From Phycisphaeraceae bacterium (GTDB lineage Bacteria > Planctomycetota > Phycisphaerae > Phycisphaerales > Phycisphaeraceae): a DNA stretch of 52,732 nt. The notes beneath the pieces were generated by a model. The model had not been told where the DNA came from. It searched no databases and saw only the letters and a program-made list of their open reading frames with translations. Every line of letters begins with the position of its first letter. Positions within the stretch are counted from its first letter, which is position 1. Below, piece by piece: positions 43,855 through 52,251 of this stretch. A program made the position numbers and the translations under genes. Location: assembly GCA_028277745.1 (NCBI GenBank), contig JANQFR010000047.1:1-52732 (forward strand). The letters run 5' to 3'.

Positions 43855-44872
43855 CTTGATACGGGCGACGGATCGCGGGCTGTACTGCGAAGCGGGGGGG
43901 TTTTACATCGACCCCTGGCGGCCGGTCGATCGGGCGGTCATCACCCACGCCCATGCCGACCACGCCCGGCCCGGCTCGAAGCGTTACATCGCCAGCCGCG
44001 CCGGCGAACGCGTACTGCGCCATCGGTTGGGCGACCTCTCACTCGAGACGTTCGACTATGGCGAACCGCTCGACATGGGCAAGGTGAAGGTCTCGCTGCA
44101 CCCGGCCGGGCATCTGCTCGGCTCGTCGCAAGTCCGTGTGGAGCATGACGGGCGGGTCTGCGTGGTGACGGGCGACTACAAGACCGATGCCGACCCGACC
44201 TGTGAGCCGTTCGAGCTCGTGCCGTGCGACCACCTCATCACCGAGTGCACCTTCGGCCTGCCGATCTACCGGTGGCCCGACCCGCAGAAACTGTTCGATG
44301 ACATCAACGCCTGGTGGCGGGGCAATGTCGAAGCAGGGAAGAACTCGGTGATCTTCGCCTACGCGTTGGGCAAGGCGCAGCGGGTGCTGGCGGGGCTGGA
44401 CCCGTCGATCGGGCCGATCCTGGCGCACGGCGCCGTGGACGGGCTCACCCGGGCGTACCGCGAATCGGGCGTGGACCTGCCGCCGACGCGTCACGCCAGC
44501 GCGGAGGCGGTGAAGGAAACCAAAGGCTCCGCGATGGTGATCGCACCGCCATCGGCCAACGGCACGGCGTGGATGAAGAAGCTGCGGCCGTGTTCGACGG
44601 CGATGGCGTCGGGATGGATGGCGGTGCGCGGGCGCCGGCGGTTCCGATCCGTCGACCGGGGGTTCGTGCTCTCGGATCACGCCGACTGGGACGGCCTTCA
44701 CCAGACCATCCGCGACACGGGCGCGAAACGCATCGGCGTGACCCACGGCTATGTCGACGCGATGTCGCGTTTCCTGAACGAACAAGGCGTCGAGACGCAC
44801 GTCGTCCCGACCCGGTTCGAGGGCGAGAGCGACGCGTCGGACGCCGAGCGTCAAGAAAGCGAACCGCAGTGA
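43847..44872 (+). CDS. Ligase-associated DNA damage response MBL-fold exonuclease
   Basis: 341 residues. Metallo-beta-lactamase/beta-CASP-like fold of the mRNA-3'-end-processing-factor type. The motif II is at about residues 30-40 (ITHAHADHARPGSKRYIA), with later ligands in LHPAGHLLGSSQVRVEHDG, VVTGDYKTDADPT and LSDHADWDGL. Members act on DNA in the ligase-associated cluster. It lacks an N-terminal extension. Its stop overlaps the ligase GTG (GTGA), and its start lies within the photolyase gene, so the genes are coupled. Confidence 0.9.
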   Translation: MDDLIRATDRGLYCEAGGFYIDPWRPVDRAVITHAHADHARPGSKRYIASRAGERVLRHRLGDLSLETFDYGEPLDMGKVKVSLHPAGHLLGSSQVRVEHDGRVCVVTGDYKTDADPTCEPFELVPCDHLITECTFGLPIYRWPDPQKLFDDINAWWRGNVEAGKNSVIFAYALGKAQRVLAGLDPSIGPILAHGAVDGLTRAYRESGVDLPPTRHASAEAVKETKGSAMVIAPPSANGTAWMKKLRPCSTAMASGWMAVRGRRRFRSVDRGFVLSDHADWDGLHQTIRDTGAKRIGVTHGYVDAMSRFLNEQGVETHVVPTRFEGESDASDAERQESEPQ

Positions 44873-46473
44873 AAAGGTTCACCCGCCTGTTTTTGGAACT
44901 GGACGCGTCGACCGGCACGCTCGACAAGGTCGACGCCCTGAAGCGCTACTTCCGCGAGGCGCCCCCCGAAGACGCGGCGTGGGCCCTGGCGGTGCTGTCA
45001 GGCAACAAGCTCATGCGGGCGATCAATTCGCGACGGCTGCGGCAATGGGCCAGCGAAGAATCGGGCCTGCCGCCGTGGTTGATCAGCGAGTGCTACGGCG
45101 TGGTGGGCGACCTGTCGGAGACGCTTGCGCTGGTGCTGCCCAAGCCGCAGGCCGACGCGTCCGACGAGCCGTTGCACCGGGTGGTGACGCAGCGGTTGCT
45201 GCCGCTCGAACACATGAGCGAATCACAGCAGCGGGCGTCGGTGACCGACAGTTGGCGGCAATTCAACCGCGACCAGCGGTTCCTGTTTCACAAGCTGCTC
45301 TCGGCCACGTTCCGGGTCGGGGTGTCGGCCAAGCTGGTCAGCCGGGCGCTGGCCGAGGTCGCGGAGATCGACCCGGCCGTGATGGCGCACCGGCTGATGG
45401 GCGCGTGGCGGCCGACGGCGGACAACTACCGGGCCCTGCTGGCGTCGGAGAACGACGCGGACCGGCGGAACCAGCCCTACCCGTTTTACCTCGCCTCGCC
45501 GATCGCGGAGGCCCCCGACGGCGGGCCCGCCGGGCTGGGCGACGCGGACGGCTGGGCGTTCGAGTGGAAGTGGGACGGCATCCGCGCCCAGCTCATCCGC
45601 CGCGACGGGGAGGTGTTCATCTGGTCGCGTGGCGAGGAGCTGGTGACCCACACCTTCCCGGAAATCGCGGCCGCCGCCGGCCAGCTCGGCCGCGATGTGG
45701 TGCTCGATGGGGAGGTGCTGGCGTGGGAGGACGGCCGCCCGCTGCCGTTCTCGCTGCTTCAACGCCGGCTGAACCGCAAGCGCGTCGAGATGTCGTTGTT
45801 CCCCGAGGCGCCGATCGCCATGGTGGTGTATGACCTGCTGGAATGGGAGGGACGGGACGTGCGCGGCGAAGCGATCGAACAACGGTGGGCAATGCTGGAG
45901 GAAGCAACGGCGGGAGAAACGCTACTCATCCCTTCCGAGCGGGTGTCGGTCTCCAACTGGGACGAGGCGCAGTCGCTCGTGGCCGGCGCCCGCGACCGCG
46001 GGGTGGAGGGGCTGATGGTCAAGCGGCTCGGCAGCGCCTACGGTGTGGGACGTAAACGGGGCGACTGGTGGAAGTGGAAGGTCGACCCGCTGAGCGTCGA
46101 CGCGGTGATGGTCCAGGCCCAAACCGGTTCGGGCAAGCGTGCGGGGCTGTTCACCGACTACACCTTCGGCGTATGGGACAACGGCGAGCTGGTGCCCGTG
46201 GCCAAGGCGTATTCCGGGCTGACCCACGAGGAGATCGAACAGGTGGACCGCTGGGTGCGGAACAACACGGTCCAGCGGCACGGACCGGTGCGGGCGGTCA
46301 GGCCCGAGCTCGTGTTCGAGCTGCATTTCGAGGCGATCGCCGCGTCTAAACGGCACAAGTCGGGCATCGCGGTGCGGTTCCCCCGCATGGCCCGGTGGCG
46401 CCGGGACAAGCCGATCCAGGAAGCGGACACACTTGAGTCGATGAAAGCGATGCTGGCGCGGTACGGCCGATGA
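44869..46473 (+). CDS. ATP-dependent DNA ligase of the damage-response cluster
   Basis: 534 residues from GTG (initial sequence VKRFTRLFLELDASTGTLDK); the frame is open upstream, but that is the exonuclease gene. N-terminal DNA-binding domain (about 1-200), nucleotidyltransferase domain with the adenylated Lys234 in EWKWDGIR, motif III-IIIa (VVYDLLEWEGRDVRGE), motif IV (GLMVKRLGSAY), motif V (DWWKWKVDPLSVDAVMV), and a C-terminal OB domain (YTFGVWDNGELVPVAKAYSG). It seals nicks using ATP, and belongs to the cluster that also carries the Lhr-core helicase. Confidence 0.95.
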   Translation: MKRFTRLFLELDASTGTLDKVDALKRYFREAPPEDAAWALAVLSGNKLMRAINSRRLRQWASEESGLPPWLISECYGVVGDLSETLALVLPKPQADASDEPLHRVVTQRLLPLEHMSESQQRASVTDSWRQFNRDQRFLFHKLLSATFRVGVSAKLVSRALAEVAEIDPAVMAHRLMGAWRPTADNYRALLASENDADRRNQPYPFYLASPIAEAPDGGPAGLGDADGWAFEWKWDGIRAQLIRRDGEVFIWSRGEELVTHTFPEIAAAAGQLGRDVVLDGEVLAWEDGRPLPFSLLQRRLNRKRVEMSLFPEAPIAMVVYDLLEWEGRDVRGEAIEQRWAMLEEATAGETLLIPSERVSVSNWDEAQSLVAGARDRGVEGLMVKRLGSAYGVGRKRGDWWKWKVDPLSVDAVMVQAQTGSGKRAGLFTDYTFGVWDNGELVPVAKAYSGLTHEEIEQVDRWVRNNTVQRHGPVRAVRPELVFELHFEAIAASKRHKSGIAVRFPRMARWRRDKPIQEADTLESMKAMLARYGR

Positions 46474-48938
46474 ACCTGGAAACCGCCGAGTCATGGATGC
46501 GGGGACGCGGGTGGGAGCCGTTCGACTTCCAACGGCGGGCGTGGCGGGCCTATCTGGAGGGCCAAAGCGGGCTGATCCACGCCCCCACCGGGTTGGGCAA
46601 AACACTCGCGGCATGGATGGGGCCGATGATCGAAGCGCTTGAGGAGGCGGACCAGGACGAGGCCCACCGCGTGCTGTGGATCACCCCGCTGCGCGCCCTG
46701 GCCAACGACACCGTCGCCTCCCTCCGCCGGCCGGTTGAGGAACTCGGCCTGCCCTGGACCGTCGAGCTACGAACCGGCGACACCTCCTCATCGGTCAAGG
46801 CCCGCCAGCGCAAGAAACTCCCCACCGCGCTGGTGACGACACCCGAAAGCCTGACCCTCTTGCTGTCGTATCCCGAATCGCGCCAGCGGTTCAGCTCGCT
46901 GCGCGGCGTGGTGGTCGACGAGTGGCACGAGTTGCTGGGGACCAAGCGGGGAACGCAGACCGAACTGGCGCTCGCGCGGCTCCGCGGCTGGCTGCCGGGG
47001 CTGCGGACGTGGGGGCTCAGCGCGACGCTGGGCAACCTCGAAACCGCGCGGGACCACCTGCTCGGCGCCGCCGCGGCCGACGGCGTCATGATCGAGGGCC
47101 CGGACGAGCGGAAGATCGAACTGGACATCCTGCTGCCCGAGAACGTCGAACGGTTCCCATGGGCAGGGCACATGGGGCTCAAGCTCCTGCCCCAGGTTCA
47201 TCAAGCCATTCAACAGGCCAACACGACGCTGATCTTCACCAACACGCGGGCGCAATGCGAGGTCTGGTTCCGCACGCTCCTTCAGAAGTATCCCGACCTG
47301 CTCGGCGGCGTGGCGATCCATCACGGCTCGCTGGACCGCGAGCTGCGTCAGCAGGTCGAGGACCTGATCCGCCGCGGCGAACTCAAGGCGGTGGTGTGCA
47401 CGTCGAGCCTCGACCTGGGCGTCGACTTCCCGGCGGTGGACCAGGTGATGCAGATCGGCAGCCCGAAGGGAATCGCGCGGCTGCTCCAGCGGGCGGGACG
47501 CAGCGGCCACCGGCCCGGACAGATCAGCAAGGTGGTGTGCGTGGCGTCGCACGCGTTCGAGCTGATGGAGTTCTCCGCGGCGCGGGCGGCCCTGGTGTCG
47601 CGACGGATCGAGCCGCGCGACCCCCCGCTGACGCCGCTGGACGTGCTGCTGCAGCACGTCGTCACCGTCGCCGCCGGCGGCGGTTTCGACCCCGACGCCC
47701 TGCTCGCCGAGGTGCGCACCGCCGCGGCTTACCGTGAACTCACCGATGAACAGTGGGGCTGGGTGCTCGACTTTGTCCAGACCGGCGGCCCGGCGCTGGG
47801 CAATTACCCGCGGTACGCCCGAGTCCGCTACCGTCAGGCCAGGCAACGGTTCGAGCCGAGCACGCCGCAGATCGCCAAAGAGCACCGCCTGGGCATCGGC
47901 ACCATCACCAGCGACGCCACGATGAAGCTCGCCTATCTGTCGGGCAAGCGGCTGGGCGTGATCGAAGAAACGTTCATCAATCACCTGAAGCCGGGCGATC
48001 GGTTCGCCTTCTCCGGCCGGCTGCTCGAATATGTCAAATCGCACGAGATGACGGCCTACGTCAAGACCGGTAAAGGCGGCAAGGGCAGCGTGCCGCGGTG
48101 GAACGGCAGCCGGTTCCCGCTGTCGACACAGTTGGCCGACCGCGTGGTCGAGCGATTCGAGGCCTATGAACAAGGCGAGGCGAGCGACGAAGCGATCGAG
48201 AAAATGCGGCCGCTGCTGGAGCTGCAACGCCGGGTGTCGCGGCTGCCGCGGCGGGACGAGCTGCTGATCGAATCCACCTGGCTCCGCGACGGACATCATG
48301 TCTTCCTGTTTCTGTTTGCGGGGCGTCTGGTGCACGAGGGGATCGGCGCGCTGCTCGCGCATCGACTGACCCGGGAAGCGCCCCGCACGGTGCTGAGCAA
48401 CTGCAACGATTACGGGATCGAGCTGCTGTGCCCCGACGGCCTGCCGCTCGAGCCCACCGCCTGGCGGGGCCTGCTCTCGCCCCACCGGCTGGTCGAGGAC
48501 CTGCTCGAATGCGTCAACACCTCGGTGATCGCGCGGCGGCGGTTCCGGGAGATCGCACGGATCGCGGGGCTGCTGATCCCCACTTACCCCGGCCGGTCAC
48601 GCACCGCCCGGCACCTGCAGGCCTCGACGGAGATGTTCTACGACGTGCTGCGGGAATATGATGCGGATAATCTGCTGCTCCACCAGGCCCGGCGCGAAGC
48701 GATGTCGAATCAGCTCGAGTTCGCCCGGCAGCGGGCGGTGATGGAGCGGGCGGCGGAGTTGCCGATCCGTATGGTGGAGGCCAAACGCCTCACGCCGCTG
48801 GCGTTCCCCTTGTTCGCCGATCGGCTGCGGGCCGAGTACCTGAGCACCGAGAAATGGCAGCAGCGGGTGCAACGTCAGGCCGAGCAGTTGGAGCGGGCGT
48901 GGGAAAAAGGGGCGGGGCGCGTCACGCAGAACGCCTGA
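46470..48938 (+). CDS. Lhr-core DEXH-box helicase, ligase-associated
   Basis: 822 residues, starting in the ligase stop (ATGA). Superfamily 2 motifs: Q-like WEPFDFQRRAW, Walker A (HAPTGLGKTLAAWMG, about residues 32-46), DEWH box (VVVDEWHELLGTKRG), SAT (GLSATLGNLETARDHL), motif IV TLIFTNTRAQCEVWF and VI (LLQRAGRSGHRPG). The winged-helix and Lhr-specific beta-barrel parts follow. The extended bacterial Lhr C-terminus is missing, as expected for Lhr-core. It moves 3' to 5' along single-stranded DNA. It precedes the PdeM gene by 42 bp. Confidence 0.94.
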   Translation: MNLETAESWMRGRGWEPFDFQRRAWRAYLEGQSGLIHAPTGLGKTLAAWMGPMIEALEEADQDEAHRVLWITPLRALANDTVASLRRPVEELGLPWTVELRTGDTSSSVKARQRKKLPTALVTTPESLTLLLSYPESRQRFSSLRGVVVDEWHELLGTKRGTQTELALARLRGWLPGLRTWGLSATLGNLETARDHLLGAAAADGVMIEGPDERKIELDILLPENVERFPWAGHMGLKLLPQVHQAIQQANTTLIFTNTRAQCEVWFRTLLQKYPDLLGGVAIHHGSLDRELRQQVEDLIRRGELKAVVCTSSLDLGVDFPAVDQVMQIGSPKGIARLLQRAGRSGHRPGQISKVVCVASHAFELMEFSAARAALVSRRIEPRDPPLTPLDVLLQHVVTVAAGGGFDPDALLAEVRTAAAYRELTDEQWGWVLDFVQTGGPALGNYPRYARVRYRQARQRFEPSTPQIAKEHRLGIGTITSDATMKLAYLSGKRLGVIEETFINHLKPGDRFAFSGRLLEYVKSHEMTAYVKTGKGGKGSVPRWNGSRFPLSTQLADRVVERFEAYEQGEASDEAIEKMRPLLELQRRVSRLPRRDELLIESTWLRDGHHVFLFLFAGRLVHEGIGALLAHRLTREAPRTVLSNCNDYGIELLCPDGLPLEPTAWRGLLSPHRLVEDLLECVNTSVIARRRFREIARIAGLLIPTYPGRSRTARHLQASTEMFYDVLREYDADNLLLHQARREAMSNQLEFARQRAVMERAAELPIRMVEAKRLTPLAFPLFADRLRAEYLSTEKWQQRVQRQAEQLERAWEKGAGRVTQNA

Positions 48939-48980
48939 TCCCGCGGCGGGCTTGCAGGAGCATGCGAAAGGAATCGCACC

Positions 48981-49700
48981 ATGTTTGAAACCGAACTTTG
49001 CGGAGAACGCGTGGTGCTGCTGCCGCAACGGGCGATGTATTGGCCCGCTGCGCGGACGCTGCTGATCGCCGATCCTCATCTCGGGAAGGCCGATACGTTT
49101 CGGCGGGCGGGGATCCCGGTGCCGCACGCGTCGACGCTGGGCGACCTGCGCCGGCTCGCCGAGGCCGTGGCGCAAACGGACGCGAAACGATTGATCGTGC
49201 TGGGTGATTTTTTTCACGCCCGACCAAGCGAAGGCGACGCGGCCCTGAGCGCCCTGGCGGCCTGGCGCGAGCGGCGCCCGTCGCTGGAGGTGCTGGTGCT
49301 GCCGGGCAACCACGACCGCCACGCCGGCCCACCGCCGACCGAGCTGGGTTTCGAGGCGGCCGACGAGGCGGTGGACGAGGGGCCGTTCCGGTTCACCCAT
49401 CACCCCGGCGCACATGAAGGCGCTTACGTGCTGGCCGGTCACGTGCATCCGGGCGTGCGGGTGGGCGGCAGGCACATGAGCCAGACGCTTCCCTGTTTCC
49501 ACTTCACCCAGCGGTGCGGCGTCCTGCCGGCGTTCGGGCGCTTCACTGGATATCACTGCATCCAACCCGAGCCGGGCGATCGTTGCTACGCCATCGGCGA
49601 CGAGACGGTCTTCGACGTGCCGACGACGCCCCCCCGGCGACGGATCGCGCCCCGGGCCGCTGCCTTTCCGATCAATCGTCCGCCTTCGCCGCGTCCTTGA
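48981..49700 (+). CDS. pdeM: Ligase-associated DNA damage response endonuclease PdeM
   Basis: 239 residues. Calcineurin-like metallophosphoesterase motifs in order: LLIADPHLGKADTFRRAG (D-x-H), VLGDFFHAR (GD), LPGNHDRH (GNHD), HHPG, AGHVHPGVR (GHxH). These bind two metal ions, usually manganese. It is a nuclease of the helicase-ligase cluster. The C-terminal tail is Arg/Pro-rich. Its 3' end overlaps the opposite-strand rtcB gene by 29 bp, so transcription of the two units converges. Confidence 0.9.
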   Translation: MFETELCGERVVLLPQRAMYWPAARTLLIADPHLGKADTFRRAGIPVPHASTLGDLRRLAEAVAQTDAKRLIVLGDFFHARPSEGDAALSALAAWRERRPSLEVLVLPGNHDRHAGPPPTELGFEAADEAVDEGPFRFTHHPGAHEGAYVLAGHVHPGVRVGGRHMSQTLPCFHFTQRCGVLPAFGRFTGYHCIQPEPGDRCYAIGDETVFDVPTTPPRRRIAPRAAAFPINRPPSPRP

Positions 49701-51174
49701 TGACGAATCGAGCCTTGAGGCGCGCCGTCTCGCTCGCCAGGCCCGCGAGCTTCACCGACCGCAGCACCTCGTCGAAGTCTTTGTACGCACCGGGAGCCTC
49801 GTCTTTCGGGTACCGTCGGCAGTTGGTCATGATGTCCTTCTCAGCGAAGGATCGGTCGATCTCGTCCTGGTCCAGCGTGCGGATGGCCTGCCTTCGTCCC
49901 AGGACGCGGCCGGCGCCGTGGTTGACGCTGTAGCAGCTCAGTTCAGCGCCCGGATCGGCGACCATGACCGCGCTGCCGCGCTGCGGATCGCCGGGCAGAA
50001 GGATCGGGTGGCCGGTCTCCTCGAAGGGGGTGCCCTTGAGCGCGTGGTGGCCGCCGGGGAACGCCCGGGTGGCGCCCTTGCGCATCACCCACATCGGCTT
50101 GTTGTTCACGATCTCCTTGCGAGCGATGTTGTGACTGATGAAATACACCAGATCGCCGCTCACCCCGGGCACAACCTCCTGGAACGCTTCGAGCACCAGC
50201 GCATTAATCAGCAGGTGATTGATCGTCGCGAAGTTGGCGCCCAAGGCCATGTCGTCAAGATACGCATCCGCCTCGGGGGTGCCCAGCGGCGCGTAACACA
50301 ACTCGCGGTCCGACCCCGGAAAGCGGATGCCCCAGGCGTCAAACTTGCTCTGCAGCGCCTTGAACTGGCCCATCGCCAAGTGATGCCCGAAGCCGCGCGA
50401 CCCGCAGTGCGACAGGAACGCGACACAGCCGTTGCGTAAACCGAACGCCTCGGTGGCCGCCCGGGCGCGCTCGTCGCCGGCGACGCTCACCGTTTCGCAT
50501 TCGCCGAAATGGTTGCCGCCGCCGTAGGACCCGAGCTGGCTGACCTTGTCCTCGAACTTCGGGAACCGGCCCGTATCCATCAACCAGTCCAATCGACGTT
50601 TCAGCGCGTCCGACGTCTCGTCGTGACCGACATGGGCGCTGTCTTCACAGCGCTCCGCCCAGTGAATAGGGATGCCCAGCGATTCGCAGACGCCCGACGA
50701 AGCGCCCTCGACGGCCACCCGCCGCCCCAAGCCCGCGTCGACCCGCCGCGCCTTGGGCGCGTGACGCTGCCCTTTGCCCGCACCGGTCGGCACGCGTTCA
50801 AGAATCGCGTCGATCAGCGCCCGACGCGTATCGCGGCCGTCGACCTCACCGGCGGGCAGATCGAGCTGCAACAGCGACATCGAACACTTGATGTCCACCC
50901 CGACCGGTCCGGGGTAGATGTGGGTCGGCGAGGCCATCACACAACCCACCGGCGCCCCATAGCCCAGGTGGGCGTCGGGGTTGATGACCAACTCTTCCAC
51001 CCCCGGGGCCAGCCGGGAATTGACCGCCTGCTGAAGGCACTGGTCGCCAAAGGTCCCGCGGATCGCTTCGGTCCCGATCACGGTGATTGGTTTCTGCTGA
51101 CCGCCCGCCACCGGGAGGATGGCCGTGGCGTCGCCAGTCGGGATCAATGAATGCTTGACGGTTGAGGTGTTCAT
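49672..51174 (-). CDS. rtcB: RtcB-family RNA ligase
   Basis: 500 residues. RtcB joins 2',3'-cyclic phosphate (or 3'-phosphate) to 5'-OH ends using GTP and manganese; it repairs cleaved tRNAs and mRNAs. Active-site motifs are retained: metal ligands Asp94 and Cys97 in VGVDIKCSM; His in GGGNHFGECE; His in HCGSRGFGHHLA; His in ISHNIARKE; the RKGATRAFPG loop; and the guanylated His in SVNHGAGRVLG. The text DIKCSM in place of the usual DIGCGM marks a divergent branch. Start ATG (a GTG one codon earlier is possible). No rtcA, archease or prfH gene adjoins. It is divergent from the tRNA array over a shared 507-bp region, which makes the tRNAs its likely substrate or partner. Confidence 0.95.
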   Translation of the reverse strand: MNTSTVKHSLIPTGDATAILPVAGGQQKPITVIGTEAIRGTFGDQCLQQAVNSRLAPGVEELVINPDAHLGYGAPVGCVMASPTHIYPGPVGVDIKCSMSLLQLDLPAGEVDGRDTRRALIDAILERVPTGAGKGQRHAPKARRVDAGLGRRVAVEGASSGVCESLGIPIHWAERCEDSAHVGHDETSDALKRRLDWLMDTGRFPKFEDKVSQLGSYGGGNHFGECETVSVAGDERARAATEAFGLRNGCVAFLSHCGSRGFGHHLAMGQFKALQSKFDAWGIRFPGSDRELCYAPLGTPEADAYLDDMALGANFATINHLLINALVLEAFQEVVPGVSGDLVYFISHNIARKEIVNNKPMWVMRKGATRAFPGGHHALKGTPFEETGHPILLPGDPQRGSAVMVADPGAELSCYSVNHGAGRVLGRRQAIRTLDQDEIDRSFAEKDIMTNCRRYPKDEAPGAYKDFDEVLRSVKLAGLASETARLKARFVIKDAAKADD

Positions 51175-51294
51175 CACCGTGTTTTACCTGTTCGAGGCTT
51201 AAGCTGCGCTGCGCCCTATAGGCTCGATCTTCGATTTTTCATTTACCGCTTTAAAGAACTTGGAACATTTTTTGATAAATGTGCGTAAAAGCTA

Positions 51295-51323
51295 TTGCAT
51301 TGATGTCAAAGCGCCGATATGTT
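51295..51323 (+). promoter_or_regulatory. Putative sigma70 promoter for the structured leader and tRNA array
   Basis: TTGCAT (51295-51300), a 17-nt spacer and TATGTT (51318-51323) in the only clearly AT-rich part of the region. Transcription would start near 51330 and run through the hairpin-rich region into the tRNA array. Each hexamer matches four of six consensus bases. Confidence 0.4.
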
Positions 51324-51369
51324 TCTATCCCACTACGTAACCTCTTGACGAGGCAGGTAACTTCGATGA

Positions 51370-51587
51370 ACGCCAGACAGCACATCTCGAATACAGCCGA
51401 ACGCACAACCGGTGCGTCGCTGTTTGGCGTCTGGGGCAGGCCCGCCCGAATCAGTCCGCGAGCCGCGGGCGTGACCGGCGGGGCCCCCCGAGGTCAGGCG
51501 TATCCATGCACCGATCAAGGTGTGAAAAGGGATACGCAGGTCTATGCAACGGGCCTATCAGGGTATGAATCCTCATTATTCATGCCC
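51370..51587 (+). ncRNA. Hairpin-rich non-coding region upstream of tRNA array (candidate structured RNA)
   Basis: No convincing gene covers 51175-51681. Instead the region holds several stems: a 12-bp stem ACGCCAGACAGC / GCTGTTTGGCGT (51370-51381, 51419-51430, one G-U pair) with an internal 6-bp ACGCAC/GTGCGT hairpin (51401-51417); a composite TGACC...GGTCA stem with inner GGGG/CCCC (51471-51495); a two-level stem GCGTATCC/GGATACGC (51498-51505, 51530-51537) enclosing CACC-GATCAA-GGTG; and a 10-bp GGGTATGAAT / ATTCATGCCC hairpin (51561-51570, 51578-51587). GC-rich DNA forms stems by chance, so the evidence is suggestive. Candidate roles: 5' leader of the tRNA transcript, or an independent small RNA. 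Confidence 0.35.
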
Positions 51588-51658
51588 GGTATACGACCCG
51601 CCGCCTAGGCCTGCCTCCCCCCGACCCACAACCCAACGCTCTTGCCGCAACGTCCGCC

Positions 51659-51676
51659 GCGATGAATTTTCATCGC
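51659..51676 (+). promoter_or_regulatory. 8-bp hairpin just before the first tRNA
   Basis: GCGATGAA-TT-TTCATCGC, ending 5 nt before the first base of tRNA-Glu. Possible processing signal or boundary for the array transcript. Confidence 0.4.
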
Positions 51677-51681
51677 ATCCC

Positions 51682-51754
51682 GACCTTGTGGTGCAATCGG
51701 CAGCACGCCGCCCTTTCAAAGCGGAGCCTGCGGGTTCGAGTCCCGTCAAGGTCA
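51682..51754 (+). tRNA. tRNA-Glu (anticodon TTC)
   Basis: Acceptor GACCTTG/CAAGGTC, D stem GTGC/GCAC with GG in the loop, anticodon loop CTTTCAA (anticodon 51715-51717), T arm GCGGG-TTCGAGT-CCCGT, discriminator A. CCA is not encoded (ATTCAC follows). The last pair of the anticodon stem is C-A. Glu tRNAs usually carry discriminator G. First gene of the array. Confidence 0.9.
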
Positions 51755-51849
51755 TTCACCGACGCGGCTGAGCATCCGGAACGTAGTCCGTGATCAATCG
51801 ACAACACCATGAAACGCCAAATTAGCAAGGAACAAACTATGGAAAGCCA

Positions 51850-51921
51850 CGCGATGTAGCTCAAGGGTGGAGCAGTCCCTTCATAAGGGAAAGGATGCTG
51901 GTTCAACTCCAGCCATCGCGA
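51850..51921 (+). tRNA. tRNA-Met (anticodon CAT)
   Basis: Acceptor CGCGATG/CATCGCG, D stem GCTC/GAGC, anticodon loop TTCATAA, T arm GCTGG-TTCAACT-CCAGC, discriminator A, no encoded CCA. The first anticodon-stem pair is G-A. C1-G72 is paired, so it is not a formyl-initiator type. A CAT anticodon could also belong to a lysidine-modified Ile tRNA. Confidence 0.88.
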
Positions 51922-51998
51922 TTGACAACCAGACAGCGACGCATCGTTTCGCGTGAGTAAGGCGGCGGATAACCGTTGCGCGATCGGTGCGTCGATGA

Positions 51999-52071
51999 TG
52001 CCGCGTAGCTCAGTAGGTAGGGCGCCTCTCTTACAAAGAGGAAGTCGCCGGTTCAAACCCGGCCGCGGTGA
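51999..52071 (+). tRNA. tRNA-Val (anticodon TAC)
   Basis: Acceptor TGCCGCG/CGCGGTG with U1-G72 and G2-U71 wobble pairs; D stem GCTC/GGGC; anticodon stem CCTCT/AGAGG with loop CTTACAA; T arm GCCGG-TTCAAAC-CCGGC; discriminator A, no CCA. The terminal double wobble is unlike housekeeping Val tRNAs (normally G1-C72). Confidence 0.87.
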
Positions 52072-52091
52072 TTGACCCCGGCGAGGGGATG

Positions 52092-52163
52092 TGCCGGTTC
52101 GCTTAACCGGTAAAGCGCCCGCCTGAAGAGCGGGAGCCCCCGGTTCGAATCCGGGACCAGTGG
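52092..52163 (+). tRNA. tRNA-Phe (anticodon GAA)
   Basis: D stem GCTT/AAGC, anticodon stem CCCGC/GCGGG with loop CTGAAGA, T arm CCCGG-TTCGAAT-CCGGG. The acceptor TGCCGGT/ACCAGTG has U1-G72 and G2-U71 wobbles and a C4-A69 mismatch. Discriminator is G (usual for Phe is A), and no CCA follows. Only 20 nt separate it from tRNA-Val. Confidence 0.82.
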
Positions 52164-52204
52164 CTTGCCCCGCGTGGCGGGGTGGCGTGAACGGTTCACG
52201 CCGA

Positions 52205-52217
52205 TGATCTTTGACAA
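52205..52217 (+). promoter_or_regulatory. boxA-like antitermination motif within the tRNA array
   Basis: TGATCTTTGACAA, followed by GTGAAGAGCAG, resembles the rRNA boxA (consensus TGYTCTTTAACA) that recruits NusB-S10 in ribosomal RNA transcripts. It lies between tRNA-Phe and tRNA-Ile in the largest gap of the array. TTGACA inside it could alternatively be a -35 for the distal tRNAs. Confidence 0.4.
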
Positions 52218-52251
52218 GTGAAGAGCAGATGGATGCAACTAACGACGGCCT

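Noticed and set aside
51260..51276. TTGGAACATTTTTTGAT resembles a sigma54 -24/-12 promoter, which would fit the RtcR-sigma54 control of many rtcB operons.
   Set aside because: The diagnostic GC of the -12 box is GA, the -24 box lacks its C, and the site points to the tRNAs, not rtcB; no rtcR gene is present. It deserves a look only if a nearby sigma54 activator is found.
51279..51608. A 109-codon open frame in the rtcB-tRNA gap.
   Set aside because: No ribosome binding site, no recognisable domain, and it covers the hairpin-rich region; structured RNA explains the sequence better.
51802..51858. A 16-codon frame (MKRQISKEQTMESHAM) between tRNA-Glu and tRNA-Met.
   Set aside because: It ends in the TAG of the tRNA-Met sequence and is too short to support; no ribosome binding site.
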